This document shows, in pieces, positions 36,917 through 45,388 of a DNA stretch of 64,000 bases. Where the stretch lies: assembly GCA_019634975.1 (NCBI GenBank), contig JAHCAI010000002.1:372001-436000 (forward strand). The letters run 5' to 3'. Position numbers and translations under genes: made by a program. The first letter of the stretch is position 1. The number at the start of each line of letters is the position of its first letter. The notes beneath the pieces were generated by a model that worked only from the letters and a program-made list of their open reading frames with translations, did no database searches and was not told the DNA's origin. The DNA comes from Burkholderiales bacterium (GTDB lineage: Bacteria > Pseudomonadota > Gammaproteobacteria > Burkholderiales > SG8-41).

Positions 36917-37465
36917 TCAGGCCCCCCGGGCGTCGCGACGCAGCAAAGGAGTGATCTCCACGGTGGTATCGCCGTCGGTAAGCCAGACGACGCCGTCCTG
37001 CACCGTGCACTGCAGCCGCATCGTGCGCTGCGCGAGACCCGCCAGTGACTGGGTGGCCTCCGCCGGCAGTTCGACGACCGTCAGGTTGTCGGGACGGGCA
37101 AGGCCGCCCTTCAGGTCCTGCCACCAGCGCTCCGCGGCGCGGCCATAGGCATAGATCAGGACCTGGTCGGCGCGGCCGCAGGCCTTGCGCACCGATTTCT
37201 CGTCGGGCAGCCCGACGTCTATCCACAGTTCGATGCGGCCGGTCAGATCCTTGCGCCACAGCGCCGGCTCGTCCTCGCTGCTGAGTCCCTTGCCGAACTC
37301 CAGCGCATCGCCGGCGTTCAGCGCGAAGGCCAGCAGCCGCACCATCATGCGCTCGTCGGTCTCGGAGGGATGGCGCGCCAGCACCAGCGCGTGGGTCGCG
37401 TAATGGCCGCGGTCCATGTCGCTGATCGTCAGCTCGGCCTTGAAGATGGTTGCGTTGAGCGCCAT
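36917..37465 (-). CDS. yaeQ: YaeQ family protein
   Basis: A 182-residue protein of the YaeQ family, which has a PD-(D/E)XK-like fold and an unproven role. Family stretches are MALNATIFKAELTISDMDRGHYATH at the start, RMMVRLLAFALNAGD, and GLPDEKSVRKACGRA. The start at 37465 gives the conserved MALNATIFKAEL. It is divergent from the DUF1415 gene, 37 bases apart. Confidence 0.92.
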   Translation of the reverse strand: MALNATIFKAELTISDMDRGHYATHALVLARHPSETDERMMVRLLAFALNAGDALEFGKGLSSEDEPALWRKDLTGRIELWIDVGLPDEKSVRKACGRADQVLIYAYGRAAERWWQDLKGGLARPDNLTVVELPAEATQSLAGLAQRTMRLQCTVQDGVVWLTDGDTTVEITPLLRRDARGA

Positions 37466-37502
37466 GAACTGGTTACCGTACTGCGATGATGAAAGGAAAC
37501 AA

Positions 37503-38066
37503 ATGAAGCCGCCGGACGAAGACGTGATCGCGGCGACCCAGGACTGGCTGGTGAGGGCCGTGATCGGCCTCAACCTGTGCCCGTTCGCGCGCGCAGTATA
37601 CGCCGGCGGGCGCATCCGCTACGCGGTGAGCCGGGCGACGACGCCGGAGGCGCTGCTGGAGGCGCTGGCGCAGGAGCTGCGGCGGCTGGCGGCGGCGGAC
37701 GAGGCGGAAACCGAGACCACGCTGCTGATCCATCCCGACGTGCTGGGCGATTTCCTCGACTACAACGATTTCCTCGAAGTCGCCGATGCGCTGGTCGCCG
37801 AGCTCGGTTACGAAGGGGTGCTGCAGGTGGCGAGTTTCCATCCGCAGTACCGGTTTGCCGACACCGAAGCCGGCGACGTCAGCAACTGCACGAACCGCTC
37901 GCCGTACCCGACGCTGCACCTGCTGCGCGAATCGAGCGTCGAGCGCGCGGTCGCCGCGCATCCCGACACCGACCGCATCTACCGCGACAACATCGAAACC
38001 CTGCGCCGCCTCGGCCACGAGGGCTGGGCGAAGCTCGGCGCCGGCGCGCCGGCCGCGAAAAAATAG
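37503..38066 (+). CDS. DUF1415 family protein
   Basis: A 187-residue protein of the DUF1415 family, function unknown. It shows the family start DVIAATQDWLVRAVIGLNLCPFAR, the middle VLGDFLDYNDFLEVADAL, and VASFHPQYRFADT followed by NCTNRSPYPTLHLLRE. An AAAGGAAAC site precedes ATG 37503, which is chosen over earlier in-frame ATGs inside the yaeQ leader. It converges with the thioredoxin-reductase-like gene. Confidence 0.92.
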   Translation: MKPPDEDVIAATQDWLVRAVIGLNLCPFARAVYAGGRIRYAVSRATTPEALLEALAQELRRLAAADEAETETTLLIHPDVLGDFLDYNDFLEVADALVAELGYEGVLQVASFHPQYRFADTEAGDVSNCTNRSPYPTLHLLRESSVERAVAAHPDTDRIYRDNIETLRRLGHEGWAKLGAGAPAAKK

Positions 38067-38072
38067 CGGCGG

Positions 38073-38978
38073 TTACTGCAGGCGTGCGGCGACCGCTTCG
38101 GCGGCGCGCCGCGCATCCGCCATCGCGTCGTCGAGGCTGCCGCCGCAGCCGCTGCGCACCGCGCCGACGGCCCACAGGCCGGGCAGCGCGGTTTCCAGCG
38201 TGTCGGCAGTGAGCAGGCGGCCGGTCGCGTCGCGTTTGACCGAGTCCGGCACGAAGGCGGCGTTGGGTTCGAGTCCGATGTAGGCAAAGACGCCGGCGAC
38301 CGCGAGTTCCTCGCTGCCGGCGGCGGTCTTGATGCGGATTTTTTCGACCACCTGCCCGCCGAGGATGGCCTCGACGCTGCTGCCGAAGCGGACTTCAATC
38401 TTCGGATTGGCCTTCACCTGTTCGACGAAGCGCGGCTGCGCGCGGAACGCGCTGCCGCGGTGGATCAGCAGCACCTTGCCGCAGTAATGGGTCAGCACGT
38501 TCGCTTCCTGCAGCGCCGAATCGCCGCCGCCGACCACGGCGACGGTCTCGTTCTGGAACATCGGGCCGTCGCAGTCGGCGCATTTCGACACGCCGCGGCC
38601 TTCGAATTCGACCTCGCCGGGCACGCCCAGGGTTTTCAGTTTCGCGCCGCTGGCGACGATGACCTGGCGCGCGTGGTAGCGGTTCGCCGCGGTGGTCACC
38701 GTGAAACCGCCGTCGGCGGCGGCGAGAGCGGTCACCTCCTCGGGAATGCTGGTGACGCCGGCATCGGCGTTGGCTCCGGTCATTTCGGAAGCGAAGGCGG
38801 CGCCGCCGGCTTCGCCCCCGGCGGGCGCGGGGTCGAGTTCGTTGACGTTGAGGACTAGGCCGCCGAACAGCTGCTGCTCGAAGCTGGCGGTGCTGAGGCC
38901 TTTTTGGGCGAGCAGGCCGGCGGCGGTGAGGCCGGCAACGCCTTCGCCGATGATGATGACGTCAAAGGAATTGGACAT
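38073..38978 (-). CDS. Thioredoxin-reductase-like FAD/NADPH oxidoreductase
   Basis: A 301-residue two-domain flavoprotein of the TrxR type. The FAD-binding start IIIGEGVAGLTAAGLLAQKG, the redox pair CADC in GVSKCADCDGP near residue 132, and the NADPH site VAVVGGGDSALQEA are present. The usual C-terminal FAD-binding GD is replaced (AVGAVRSG instead of AGDVR-like). It starts 15 bases after selB, so selA, selB and this gene likely share a transcript. That suggests, but does not prove, a role in reducing the selenoprotein. No in-frame UGA is present in it. Confidence 0.86.
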   Translation of the reverse strand: MSNSFDVIIIGEGVAGLTAAGLLAQKGLSTASFEQQLFGGLVLNVNELDPAPAGGEAGGAAFASEMTGANADAGVTSIPEEVTALAAADGGFTVTTAANRYHARQVIVASGAKLKTLGVPGEVEFEGRGVSKCADCDGPMFQNETVAVVGGGDSALQEANVLTHYCGKVLLIHRGSAFRAQPRFVEQVKANPKIEVRFGSSVEAILGGQVVEKIRIKTAAGSEELAVAGVFAYIGLEPNAAFVPDSVKRDATGRLLTADTLETALPGLWAVGAVRSGCGGSLDDAMADARRAAEAVAARLQ

Positions 38979-38993
38979 GGCTGGTTTTCGCTT

Positions 38994-41015
38994 TCAGTAA
39001 CGTTTGTTGCGGAAGGGGGGCCGCTGCTGCGGTTTTCCCGCGGCCGGTTTCTGCGGCTGGGTTTTGGCGACGGTGCCCGGAGGGGGCGGCGGCGCCGGAT
39101 CGGCGGCACCGAGGATCGGCGCGAAGTCCTTGCGCATCTTGCGCGCGTCGCCGATGCGCTGGGTGATCGCCAGGCCGTCGAGGGTTTCGAGGATCTCGAT
39201 CGCCAGTGTGCGGCCGATGCCAATGGCGTCGCGGTACTGCGCGGCGGTGTACAGGCCGTTGGGCTGCTTTTCCGAAACCGCTTTCGCGGTGGCGGCGAGC
39301 ACCGCCATCGTCGACTTCAGGTAGAAGCGGTCACTGCCGACGCGGTAGACATTGCCCGCCTTCATCTGGCGGTAGAGGAAGTCCTTGAGGATCGCGTCCT
39401 TCAGCTTCAGCTGCGGCGCAAGCTCGCGCAGCGTCGGCGGATTGAAGCCCGCCGCGGCGAGGGCCGGCTGCACGGTTTCCCACAGCCGCGCGTCGGCACT
39501 GTTGGCGGTGGTGTCATGGCCGGGCTTGCGCAGCAGCGAGCTGTGGATTTCGACTCGTTTCGCATCGGCGAGCGCGCGCAGTAACTGGCCGAAACCTTCG
39601 GCATCGAGTTCCGGGGCCAGTTCCTTGCGCAGGGTCTCGATTTCGATGCCCGGTGCCTGCGGCTGCGCCCGGTGGAAGGCCTCGACTTTTGCGGCAACCG
39701 CGTCTTCGAGGGTACTGATTCTGGCGGCGGTGACGCCGATGCGCTTTTCCTTGCCCAGCGCCACCAGGCCGGCGGCGGCGCAGGCTTCAGCCGCGATTTC
39801 GGGCAGCAGGTTGAACGCGGCTTCGAAGTGGCCAAGGTCGACCGGGCGTTTGGGGTCGGCGGCGAGCGCTGCGAGCGCTTCCTTGTGGCCGGCGGACTCC
39901 AGCGCGGCGAGCACCGCGGCGCGCGCCTTGCCGCGGCGGGAGGCCGGCGGCAGCGGGTCGATGACGAGGCCGCCGCCCAAGGTGCGCAGCGCCGACTGGT
40001 CGCGCAGGATGAAGCGGTCGCCGTGCAGCGCCGACACCGTCTCGTCGAGCACCAGCCGGGCGATGCCGTTGCCGCCCGGCGGCAGGGCTTCGCCCCGGCG
40101 CAGCGACACGCGCGCCGTGACATCGGCGGTGGCGAGGTGCAGGTGCACCGGTGTCCAGTGTTTCAGCGGCCGGCTTTCGCCGGGCAGCATCGACAGGCGC
40201 ACGTCGAGCAGCTGCGTCGGGCGGTGGATGGCTTCGGCCATCACCCAGTCGCCGCGGCGCACCGATTCGACGTCGGCGCCGGTCAGGTTCAGCGCACAGC
40301 GCTCGCCGGCCTGCGCCTGTTCGGCGGATTTGCCGTGGATCTGGATACCGCGCACGCGGACTTCGCGTCCCGCAGGTGAAATCACCAGCCGGTCGCCGGT
40401 CCTGACACGGCCGTTGAACACGGTGCCGGTGACCACGGTGCCGCTGCCGGCAATGCTGAAGGCGCGGTCGATGGCGTAGCGCAGGTGCTGGCCTGTCGCG
40501 CTGCGCCCGCCGCGGGCTTCGGCCTCGCGCAGCAGCAGGGCCTTCAGTTCGGCGATGCCGCTGCCGCTGACCGCGGAGACCGGCAGCAGCGGCGCACGGG
40601 CGAGCAGCGTCGGCGCGAGCAGTGCCTGGACCTGCGCCCGAACCTGTTCGATGCGTGCGGCATCGACGCGGTCGGTCTTGGTGATGGCCACGGCGCCGCG
40701 CGGGATGCGCAGCAGGTCGAGGATCTGCAGGTGTTCGACGGTCTGCGGCATCACGCCGTCGTCGGCGGCGACGATCAGCAATGCGTAGTCGATGCCGGAG
40801 ACACCGGCGAGCATGTTGCGCACGAAACGTTCGTGGCCGGGCACATCGACAAAACCGATCAGCCCGCCCTGCGGCAGCGGCAGGTAGGCGAAGCCGAGGT
40901 CGATTGAAATGCCTCGCGCCTTTTCCTCCGGCAGGCGGTCGGTATCGGTGCCGGTGAGGGTTTTGACCAGCAGTGTCTTGCCGTGGTCGATGTGGCCTGC
41001 GGTGGCGACGATCAT
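38994..41015 (-). CDS. selB: Selenocysteine-specific elongation factor
   Basis: SelB, 673 residues, is the GTPase that brings Sec-tRNA to UGA codons marked by a SECIS hairpin. The G domain shows [16 protein letters not shown] and the TKTD base-recognition motif. EF-Tu-like beta-barrels follow (to about residue 370), and four C-terminal winged-helix units that bind the mRNA hairpin extend to about residue 640. It ends with a basic proline-rich tail (PPFRNKRY). It is downstream of selA with 204 bases of repeat-rich spacer and upstream of the TrxR-like gene. Confidence 0.96.
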   Translation of the reverse strand: MIVATAGHIDHGKTLLVKTLTGTDTDRLPEEKARGISIDLGFAYLPLPQGGLIGFVDVPGHERFVRNMLAGVSGIDYALLIVAADDGVMPQTVEHLQILDLLRIPRGAVAITKTDRVDAARIEQVRAQVQALLAPTLLARAPLLPVSAVSGSGIAELKALLLREAEARGGRSATGQHLRYAIDRAFSIAGSGTVVTGTVFNGRVRTGDRLVISPAGREVRVRGIQIHGKSAEQAQAGERCALNLTGADVESVRRGDWVMAEAIHRPTQLLDVRLSMLPGESRPLKHWTPVHLHLATADVTARVSLRRGEALPPGGNGIARLVLDETVSALHGDRFILRDQSALRTLGGGLVIDPLPPASRRGKARAAVLAALESAGHKEALAALAADPKRPVDLGHFEAAFNLLPEIAAEACAAAGLVALGKEKRIGVTAARISTLEDAVAAKVEAFHRAQPQAPGIEIETLRKELAPELDAEGFGQLLRALADAKRVEIHSSLLRKPGHDTTANSADARLWETVQPALAAAGFNPPTLRELAPQLKLKDAILKDFLYRQMKAGNVYRVGSDRFYLKSTMAVLAATAKAVSEKQPNGLYTAAQYRDAIGIGRTLAIEILETLDGLAITQRIGDARKMRKDFAPILGAADPAPPPPPGTVAKTQPQKPAAGKPQQRPPFRNKRY

Positions 41016-41047
41016 GGGTTTGAAGTCAAAGGCACAAAGTCAAAGGC

Positions 41048-41221
41048 TTAGCCACAGAGGACACAGAGAACTCAGAGGACTTCAAGATCTTTCGTCGTCA
41101 TGCCGGTGAAAGCCGGCACCCAGTGAAACGTTAGTGGCAGAGAATGCATCGCCTGGACCCCGGCTTTCGCCGGGGTTACGGCCTTTGGTTTCTCTCTGTG
41201 ATCTCTGTGCCCTCTGTGGCT
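41048..41221. repeat. Nested inverted-repeat element between selA and selB
   Basis: Outer arms AGCCACAGAGGACACAGAG (41048-41066) and its imperfect complement (41203-41221) enclose an inner pair, TCATGCCGG...AAGCCGGCACCCAG and CTGGACCCCGGCTTTCGCCGG. The two layers look like two kinds of dispersed repeat, one inside the other. selA and selB usually lie close together, so the unit probably separated them. Confidence 0.6.
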
Positions 41222-42617
41222 AGGTTTTTAGTTTTTTCAACTGCAATACAAATTCATCTTCATGATCCAGACAGCGCAGGTCGAGTTTCAGCGTGCCGTC
41301 GCGGATGTGGCCGATCACCGGCACCGGCAGCGCACGCAGCGCCGCCGCCAGTTTGTTGAGGTTGCCTTTTCTGCCTGCGGGCGTGATCGCGAGGCCGCTG
41401 CTGGGCAGGGCATCGACCGGCAGTGCGCCGCTGCCGATCTGCGATTTGCAGTCGCAGATTTCGACGCGCCAGTTCCCGCCGAGTGCCGCTGTCAGTGCCG
41501 GCAGCACCCGCGAGGCTTGTGCCGCGATGTCCGCGGCCGGGCGTGTGAGCAGCCGCAGCGCCGGCAGTTCCTCGCGCAGCCTTTCCGGATGCAGGTAGAG
41601 CCGCAGCACGGCGTCGAGTGCGGTCAGCGTCAGCTTGTCCAGACGCAGCGCGCGCTTCATCGGGTTTTTCGCGATGCGTGCCATCAGGTCCCTGCGCCCG
41701 ACGAGAAGCCCGGCCTGCGGCCCGCCGAGCAGCTTGTCGCCGCTGAAAGTGACGACATCGGCGCCATGGGCCAGTGTCTCGTGCGGTGTCGGCTCGTGCG
41801 GCAGGCCGTAGTCCTCGAGGTTGACCAGCGTGCCGCTGCCGAGGTCGACGATGAAGGGCAGCCCGTGCTCGTGCGCGAGTTTCGCGAGTTCCGGCTCGGG
41901 CACCGCGGCGGTGAAACCCTGCACCACGTAGTTGCTGGTGTGGACTTTCATGATTGCCGCAGTGCGCGGGGTGATCGCCTCGGCGAAGTCTTTCGGGTGG
42001 GTGCGGTTGGTGGTGCCGACCTCGACCAGCTTCACTCCGGCGCGGGCCATGATGTCGGGAATGCGGAAGGCGCCGCCGATCTCGATCAGTTCGCCGCGCG
42101 ACACCAGCACTTCGCGCCTGAGCGCCAGCGTGTTCAGCGCGAGGTAAACCGCCGCGGCATTGTTGTTGACCGCCACCGCCTTGTCGGCACCGGTGAGCTC
42201 TTTCAGCCAGCGCTCGACATGGCTGTCGCGCTCGCCGCGTGTGCCGCCGTCGAGGTCGAACTCCAGGTTGACCGGGCGCGTCATGGCTTCCGCCACGGCG
42301 CGCGCGGCACTGTCAGGCATCACCGCGCGGCCGAGATTGGTGTGCAGCACGGTGCCGGTGAGGTTGAACACCGGTTTCAGCGAAGGGGCCGAGGAGCGCT
42401 CAAGCGCCGCGGCGCAGGACTGCAGGAAACGTGCTTCGTCGTAGGGAACGGCTTCGGTGTCCGTCAGCCGATCGCGCTCGGCATCGAGGGCCCCGCGCAG
42501 AATGCGGGTGACGCGACTGCGGCCATGCTCGGCGAGCAGGCCCGCAACGGCGGGGCTGCCAAGCAGGCGATCCAGCGAGGGCAACGCGCGACGCGCGGCT
42601 GCGGCGGGATTCACCAT
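41220..42617 (-). CDS. selA: L-seryl-tRNA(Sec) selenium transferase
   Basis: SelA, 465 residues, is a PLP enzyme that turns Ser-tRNA(Sec) into Sec-tRNA(Sec) using selenophosphate. The PLP lysine lies in VVTFSGDKLLGGPQAGLLVG near residue 290. Family stretches include VFNLTGTVLHTNLGRA near residue 85, NNNAAAVYLAL and VEVGTTNRTHPKDF. The length is standard. It is the first gene of the selA-selB-TrxR-like run. SelD, which supplies selenophosphate, is not in this window. Confidence 0.97.
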   Translation of the reverse strand: MVNPAAAARRALPSLDRLLGSPAVAGLLAEHGRSRVTRILRGALDAERDRLTDTEAVPYDEARFLQSCAAALERSSAPSLKPVFNLTGTVLHTNLGRAVMPDSAARAVAEAMTRPVNLEFDLDGGTRGERDSHVERWLKELTGADKAVAVNNNAAAVYLALNTLALRREVLVSRGELIEIGGAFRIPDIMARAGVKLVEVGTTNRTHPKDFAEAITPRTAAIMKVHTSNYVVQGFTAAVPEPELAKLAHEHGLPFIVDLGSGTLVNLEDYGLPHEPTPHETLAHGADVVTFSGDKLLGGPQAGLLVGRRDLMARIAKNPMKRALRLDKLTLTALDAVLRLYLHPERLREELPALRLLTRPAADIAAQASRVLPALTAALGGNWRVEICDCKSQIGSGALPVDALPSSGLAITPAGRKGNLNKLAAALRALPVPVIGHIRDGTLKLDLRCLDHEDEFVLQLKKLKT

Positions 42618-43000
42618 CGCCGTCGGGGCTTGCGGCAGCCGTGGCTGAAGTTGCGGGACATGGGATTCGAGGTGGTGCGGCAGGGTTTTGCGATCGGATC
42701 AGTTTAGCGTAACTCGCTGCAGCGATGCTATGCTGGCTGCGGCCCGTATTGTGGTCGCCTGGAGGAAGTGCGGGCTGGCCGGCGGGAGCGCCGATAGTGT
42801 TGATGCCAGACCGTGGTGCATGTTGCGCCATCGCAGGGCATCCGCGATGCCCGTCGCCGGCCGACCGTTGCGGATGCCGTGTGCTTCTGTAATGGCATGT
42901 TTTTTGCATTTTGCTTTGCGTTTCGCGGTTTGTCGCCCACTGCGGCATGCCGGATTTCCGGCGGCGACATGACGGTCATGATCAATCGAAAGAGGATGCC
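42618..43000. other. 383-base spacer, no gene seen
   Basis: This separates selA (leftward) from the Bug receptor (rightward). Short frames exist but have no family match or codon pattern. A 7-bp hairpin GGGCATC-CGC-GATGCCC at 42836-42852 is present without a T-run. The Bug promoter presumably lies in the less GC-rich part near 42900-42930. Confidence 0.5.
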
Positions 43001-43972
43001 ATGAACAATCTGAAAATCCGCTGCGGTGCAGCCCTGGTCCTGGTGTTGTTTGCAGGTGCTGCACTTGCCCAGTCCTGGCCTGCCCGTCCGGTGCGGCTGA
43101 TCAGTCCCTTCGCGCCCGGCGGCGGTGCCGACATCACCTCGCGGGCCCTGGCGCAGAAGCTGGCCGTTTCACTGGGCCAGCAGGTGATCGTCGACAACCG
43201 TGGCGGCGCCGGCGGCATGCTCGGCGTGGATCTCGCCGCCAAATCACCGCCCGACGGCTACACGCTGGTGCTGGGTACCATCGGACCCATCGCCATCAAC
43301 CCGAGTCTGCTCAGCAAGATGCCCTACGACCCGATCCGGGATCTTGCGCCGATCTCGCAGGCTGCGGTGGCTGTGAACGTGCTGGTGGTGCATCCCTCGC
43401 TGCCGGTGAAATCGGTGAAGGAGTTCATCGCCCTGGCCAAATCGCGCCCCAATGATCTCAACTACGGATCCTCCGGTTCGGGCGCGGCGGACCACCTCGC
43501 CGGGGAGTTGTTCAACGCGATGGTCAAGGTGAAGATGACCCATGTGCCTTACAAGGGCGGCGCTCCGGCAATGCTCGATCTGGTCGGCGGCAATGTGCAG
43601 CTGGTGTTCTCGACTCTGTCGACGGCAACCGCGGCCATCGAGGGTAACCGGGTCAGGGCGCTGGCGGTTGCCGGCAGCCAGCGGTTTCCGGGCATGCCTG
43701 ATCTGCCGACGATGTCGGAAGCGGGGCTGAAAGGTTTCGAGGTCAACAACTGGTACGGCCTGTTCGCGCCGGCCGGCACGCCCAAGGATATCATCGCGCG
43801 TGTCAGCGCCGATGCCGCCAAGGCGCTGGCGATGGCCGACGTGAAAAAACGCCTGATGGACTCCGGCATCATTGCCGTGTCCAGTTCGCCGGAGGCTTTT
43901 GCCGCCTACATCCGCGCCGAAACCGACAAGTGGGGCAAGGTCATCCGCAGCGCGAACATCAAGGCTGACTGA
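43001..43972 (+). CDS. Orphan Bug/TctC solute receptor
   Basis: A 323-residue periplasmic binding protein of the Bug family. The signal peptide ends at ALAQ near residue 24. The conserved start SWPARPVRLISPFAPGGGADITSR and the later NRGGAGGMLGVDLAAKSPPDGYT and VPYKGGAPAMLDLVGGNVQ are clear. It has no tctAB genes beside it, the usual state for the large Bug families of betaproteobacteria. The amidase gene converges with it 4 bases away, so an amide or its carboxylate product could be the ligand (inference only). Confidence 0.92.
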   Translation: MNNLKIRCGAALVLVLFAGAALAQSWPARPVRLISPFAPGGGADITSRALAQKLAVSLGQQVIVDNRGGAGGMLGVDLAAKSPPDGYTLVLGTIGPIAINPSLLSKMPYDPIRDLAPISQAAVAVNVLVVHPSLPVKSVKEFIALAKSRPNDLNYGSSGSGAADHLAGELFNAMVKVKMTHVPYKGGAPAMLDLVGGNVQLVFSTLSTATAAIEGNRVRALAVAGSQRFPGMPDLPTMSEAGLKGFEVNNWYGLFAPAGTPKDIIARVSADAAKALAMADVKKRLMDSGIIAVSSSPEAFAAYIRAETDKWGKVIRSANIKAD

Positions 43973-43976
43973 GGAC

Positions 43977-45266
43977 TCAGGCGCAGGCGCGCTGCACCCA
44001 GCGCGCCGCCATCATCAGCCTGCGGTCGTCATCGCGGCGTGCGACGAGCTGCGCACCGACCGGCAGGCCCTTGGGACCGGTGAACAGCGGCAGGGTCACG
44101 GCGGGGACGTGCATCGTGGTCCAGATGGCGCAGAAGGAGGCGTTGCCGGTGGCCTCCAGTCCCGGCGGCGCCTCGCCGGCGACCGCGGGCGTCAGCAGGA
44201 TGTCGTAGCCGGCGAACAGGTCGTCGAGCCTGAGCCGGCAGCGTTCGGCGAAGGCACGGGCCTCGCGGTAGGTTTTCTCGCTGCAGTCGAGGCCGTTGCG
44301 GATGCGGTTGTTGCGCAGCGTCTCGCTGATCATGTCCCAGTGGTGGTCGATTTCCCAGGCGCGGTTGCGCGCGAACTCGAAACTCGAGATCCAGCGGTGT
44401 GCATCTTCGATGCGCGCGAATTCCGCGGGCAGTTCGACATCGCTGACGGCAGCCCCGGCCTGCGCCAGCCGTGATGCGCAGTTTTCCAGCAGCTGTTTCG
44501 TTTCCGGCTCACATTGATCCCACATCGGCGAGCGGCAGAAACCGATGCGCGGCGGAGCACCGGCGTCCGCGGGCAGCGCTTCCGGGGTAATGCCCATCAG
44601 CACGTCGCGGTAGAGCGCGATGTCGTCGATGGAGCGCGCGATCAGCCCCAGCGTGTCGAGCGACCCCGAGGCTTCCATGACGCCGGCGCAGCGCAGGTCG
44701 CCCCAGGTCGGGCGGTAGCCGACGCAGCCGCAGAAGGCGGCGGGGCGGATCGTTGATGCGGTGGTCTGTGTCCCGATGGCGAGCGGCACCATCTCCGCGC
44801 CCACGGCCGCCCCCGATCCACTGGATGAGCCGCCGGGCGTGCGCTGCGGGTCGAAGGGGTTGCGCGTCTTGCCCGGAAAGAAGTTTGCGAACTCGGTGGT
44901 GACGGTCTTGCCCATGATCAGCCCGCCCGCGCGCCGGGTCAGCGCCACGCAGGCGGCATCGAGCTGCGGCTGGCGCCCCTTGTGGATCGGCGTGCCGTAC
45001 TCGGTGGGCATGTCATAGGTATCGATGATGTCCTTGATGCCTACCGGTACGCCCTGCAGCGGTCCGATGCTGCCGCGGCGGTCGAGGGCGCGGGCCTGCT
45101 CCAGTACGAGCTGCGGATCGAGGTAATGCCAGGCTTCAACCTGAGGCTCGCGTTCTGCGATGCGCGCCAGACAGGCTTCGGCGACGGCAACGGCCGTTGT
45201 TTTTCCGGCGGCGATGGCGCGCACGATGTCACTGGCGGTCATTTGATGCGGCTTGTGAGCGGGCAT
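43977..45266 (-). CDS. Amidase signature family protein
   Basis: A 429-residue hydrolase of the amidase-signature family. The catalytic Ser-cisSer-Lys set is visible: lysine in VPVGIKDIID near residue 79, the glycine/serine loop TPGGSSSGSGAAVGAEM near residue 148, and the nucleophile region GTQTTASTIRPAAFCG. The loop normally reads GGSxR; here TASTIRPA is close to that. The substrate is unknown. ATG 45242 is an alternative start. The gene lies downstream of the selenoprotein gene on the same strand but is separated from it by a terminator. Confidence 0.9.
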   Translation of the reverse strand: MPAHKPHQMTASDIVRAIAAGKTTAVAVAEACLARIAEREPQVEAWHYLDPQLVLEQARALDRRGSIGPLQGVPVGIKDIIDTYDMPTEYGTPIHKGRQPQLDAACVALTRRAGGLIMGKTVTTEFANFFPGKTRNPFDPQRTPGGSSSGSGAAVGAEMVPLAIGTQTTASTIRPAAFCGCVGYRPTWGDLRCAGVMEASGSLDTLGLIARSIDDIALYRDVLMGITPEALPADAGAPPRIGFCRSPMWDQCEPETKQLLENCASRLAQAGAAVSDVELPAEFARIEDAHRWISSFEFARNRAWEIDHHWDMISETLRNNRIRNGLDCSEKTYREARAFAERCRLRLDDLFAGYDILLTPAVAGEAPPGLEATGNASFCAIWTTMHVPAVTLPLFTGPKGLPVGAQLVARRDDDRRLMMAARWVQRACA

Positions 45267-45336
45267 GGATTTGATCGTGTGATGGATGGAGTGAGGAGGG
45301 AGGGTCGGTTCGGGCCATTATCGCCTGCAGGTCTGA

Positions 45337-45361
45337 TAAAAAACGGCGCCCGCGGGCGCCG
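45337..45361 (-). terminator. Terminator of the selenoprotein gene
   Basis: On the minus strand CGGCGCCCGCGGGCGCCG is self-complementary and is followed by TTTTTT. It lies 28 bases after the selenoprotein stop codon and before the amidase gene. Confidence 0.75.
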
Positions 45362-45366
45362 TTAAC

Positions 45367-45386
45367 TTAAATAATTGATTTTAAGC
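45367..45386 (-). repeat. AT-rich TTAAAATCAA motif after the selenoprotein gene
   Basis: In the minus direction it reads GCTTAAAATCAATTATTTAA, between the stop codon and the terminator. It shares the core with the elements before aspS and the fused spermidine synthase gene. Confidence 0.45.
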
Positions 45387-45388
45387 CA

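Noticed and set aside
38073..38978. Second selenoprotein in the TrxR-like gene
   Set aside because: Its redox motif is encoded with Cys codons (CADC) and the gene ends in TAA, with no in-frame UGA.
42688..42972. Short plus-strand frame in the selA-Bug spacer
   Set aside because: Its 94 residues are Arg/Ala-rich with no family features; a Bug promoter region is more likely.
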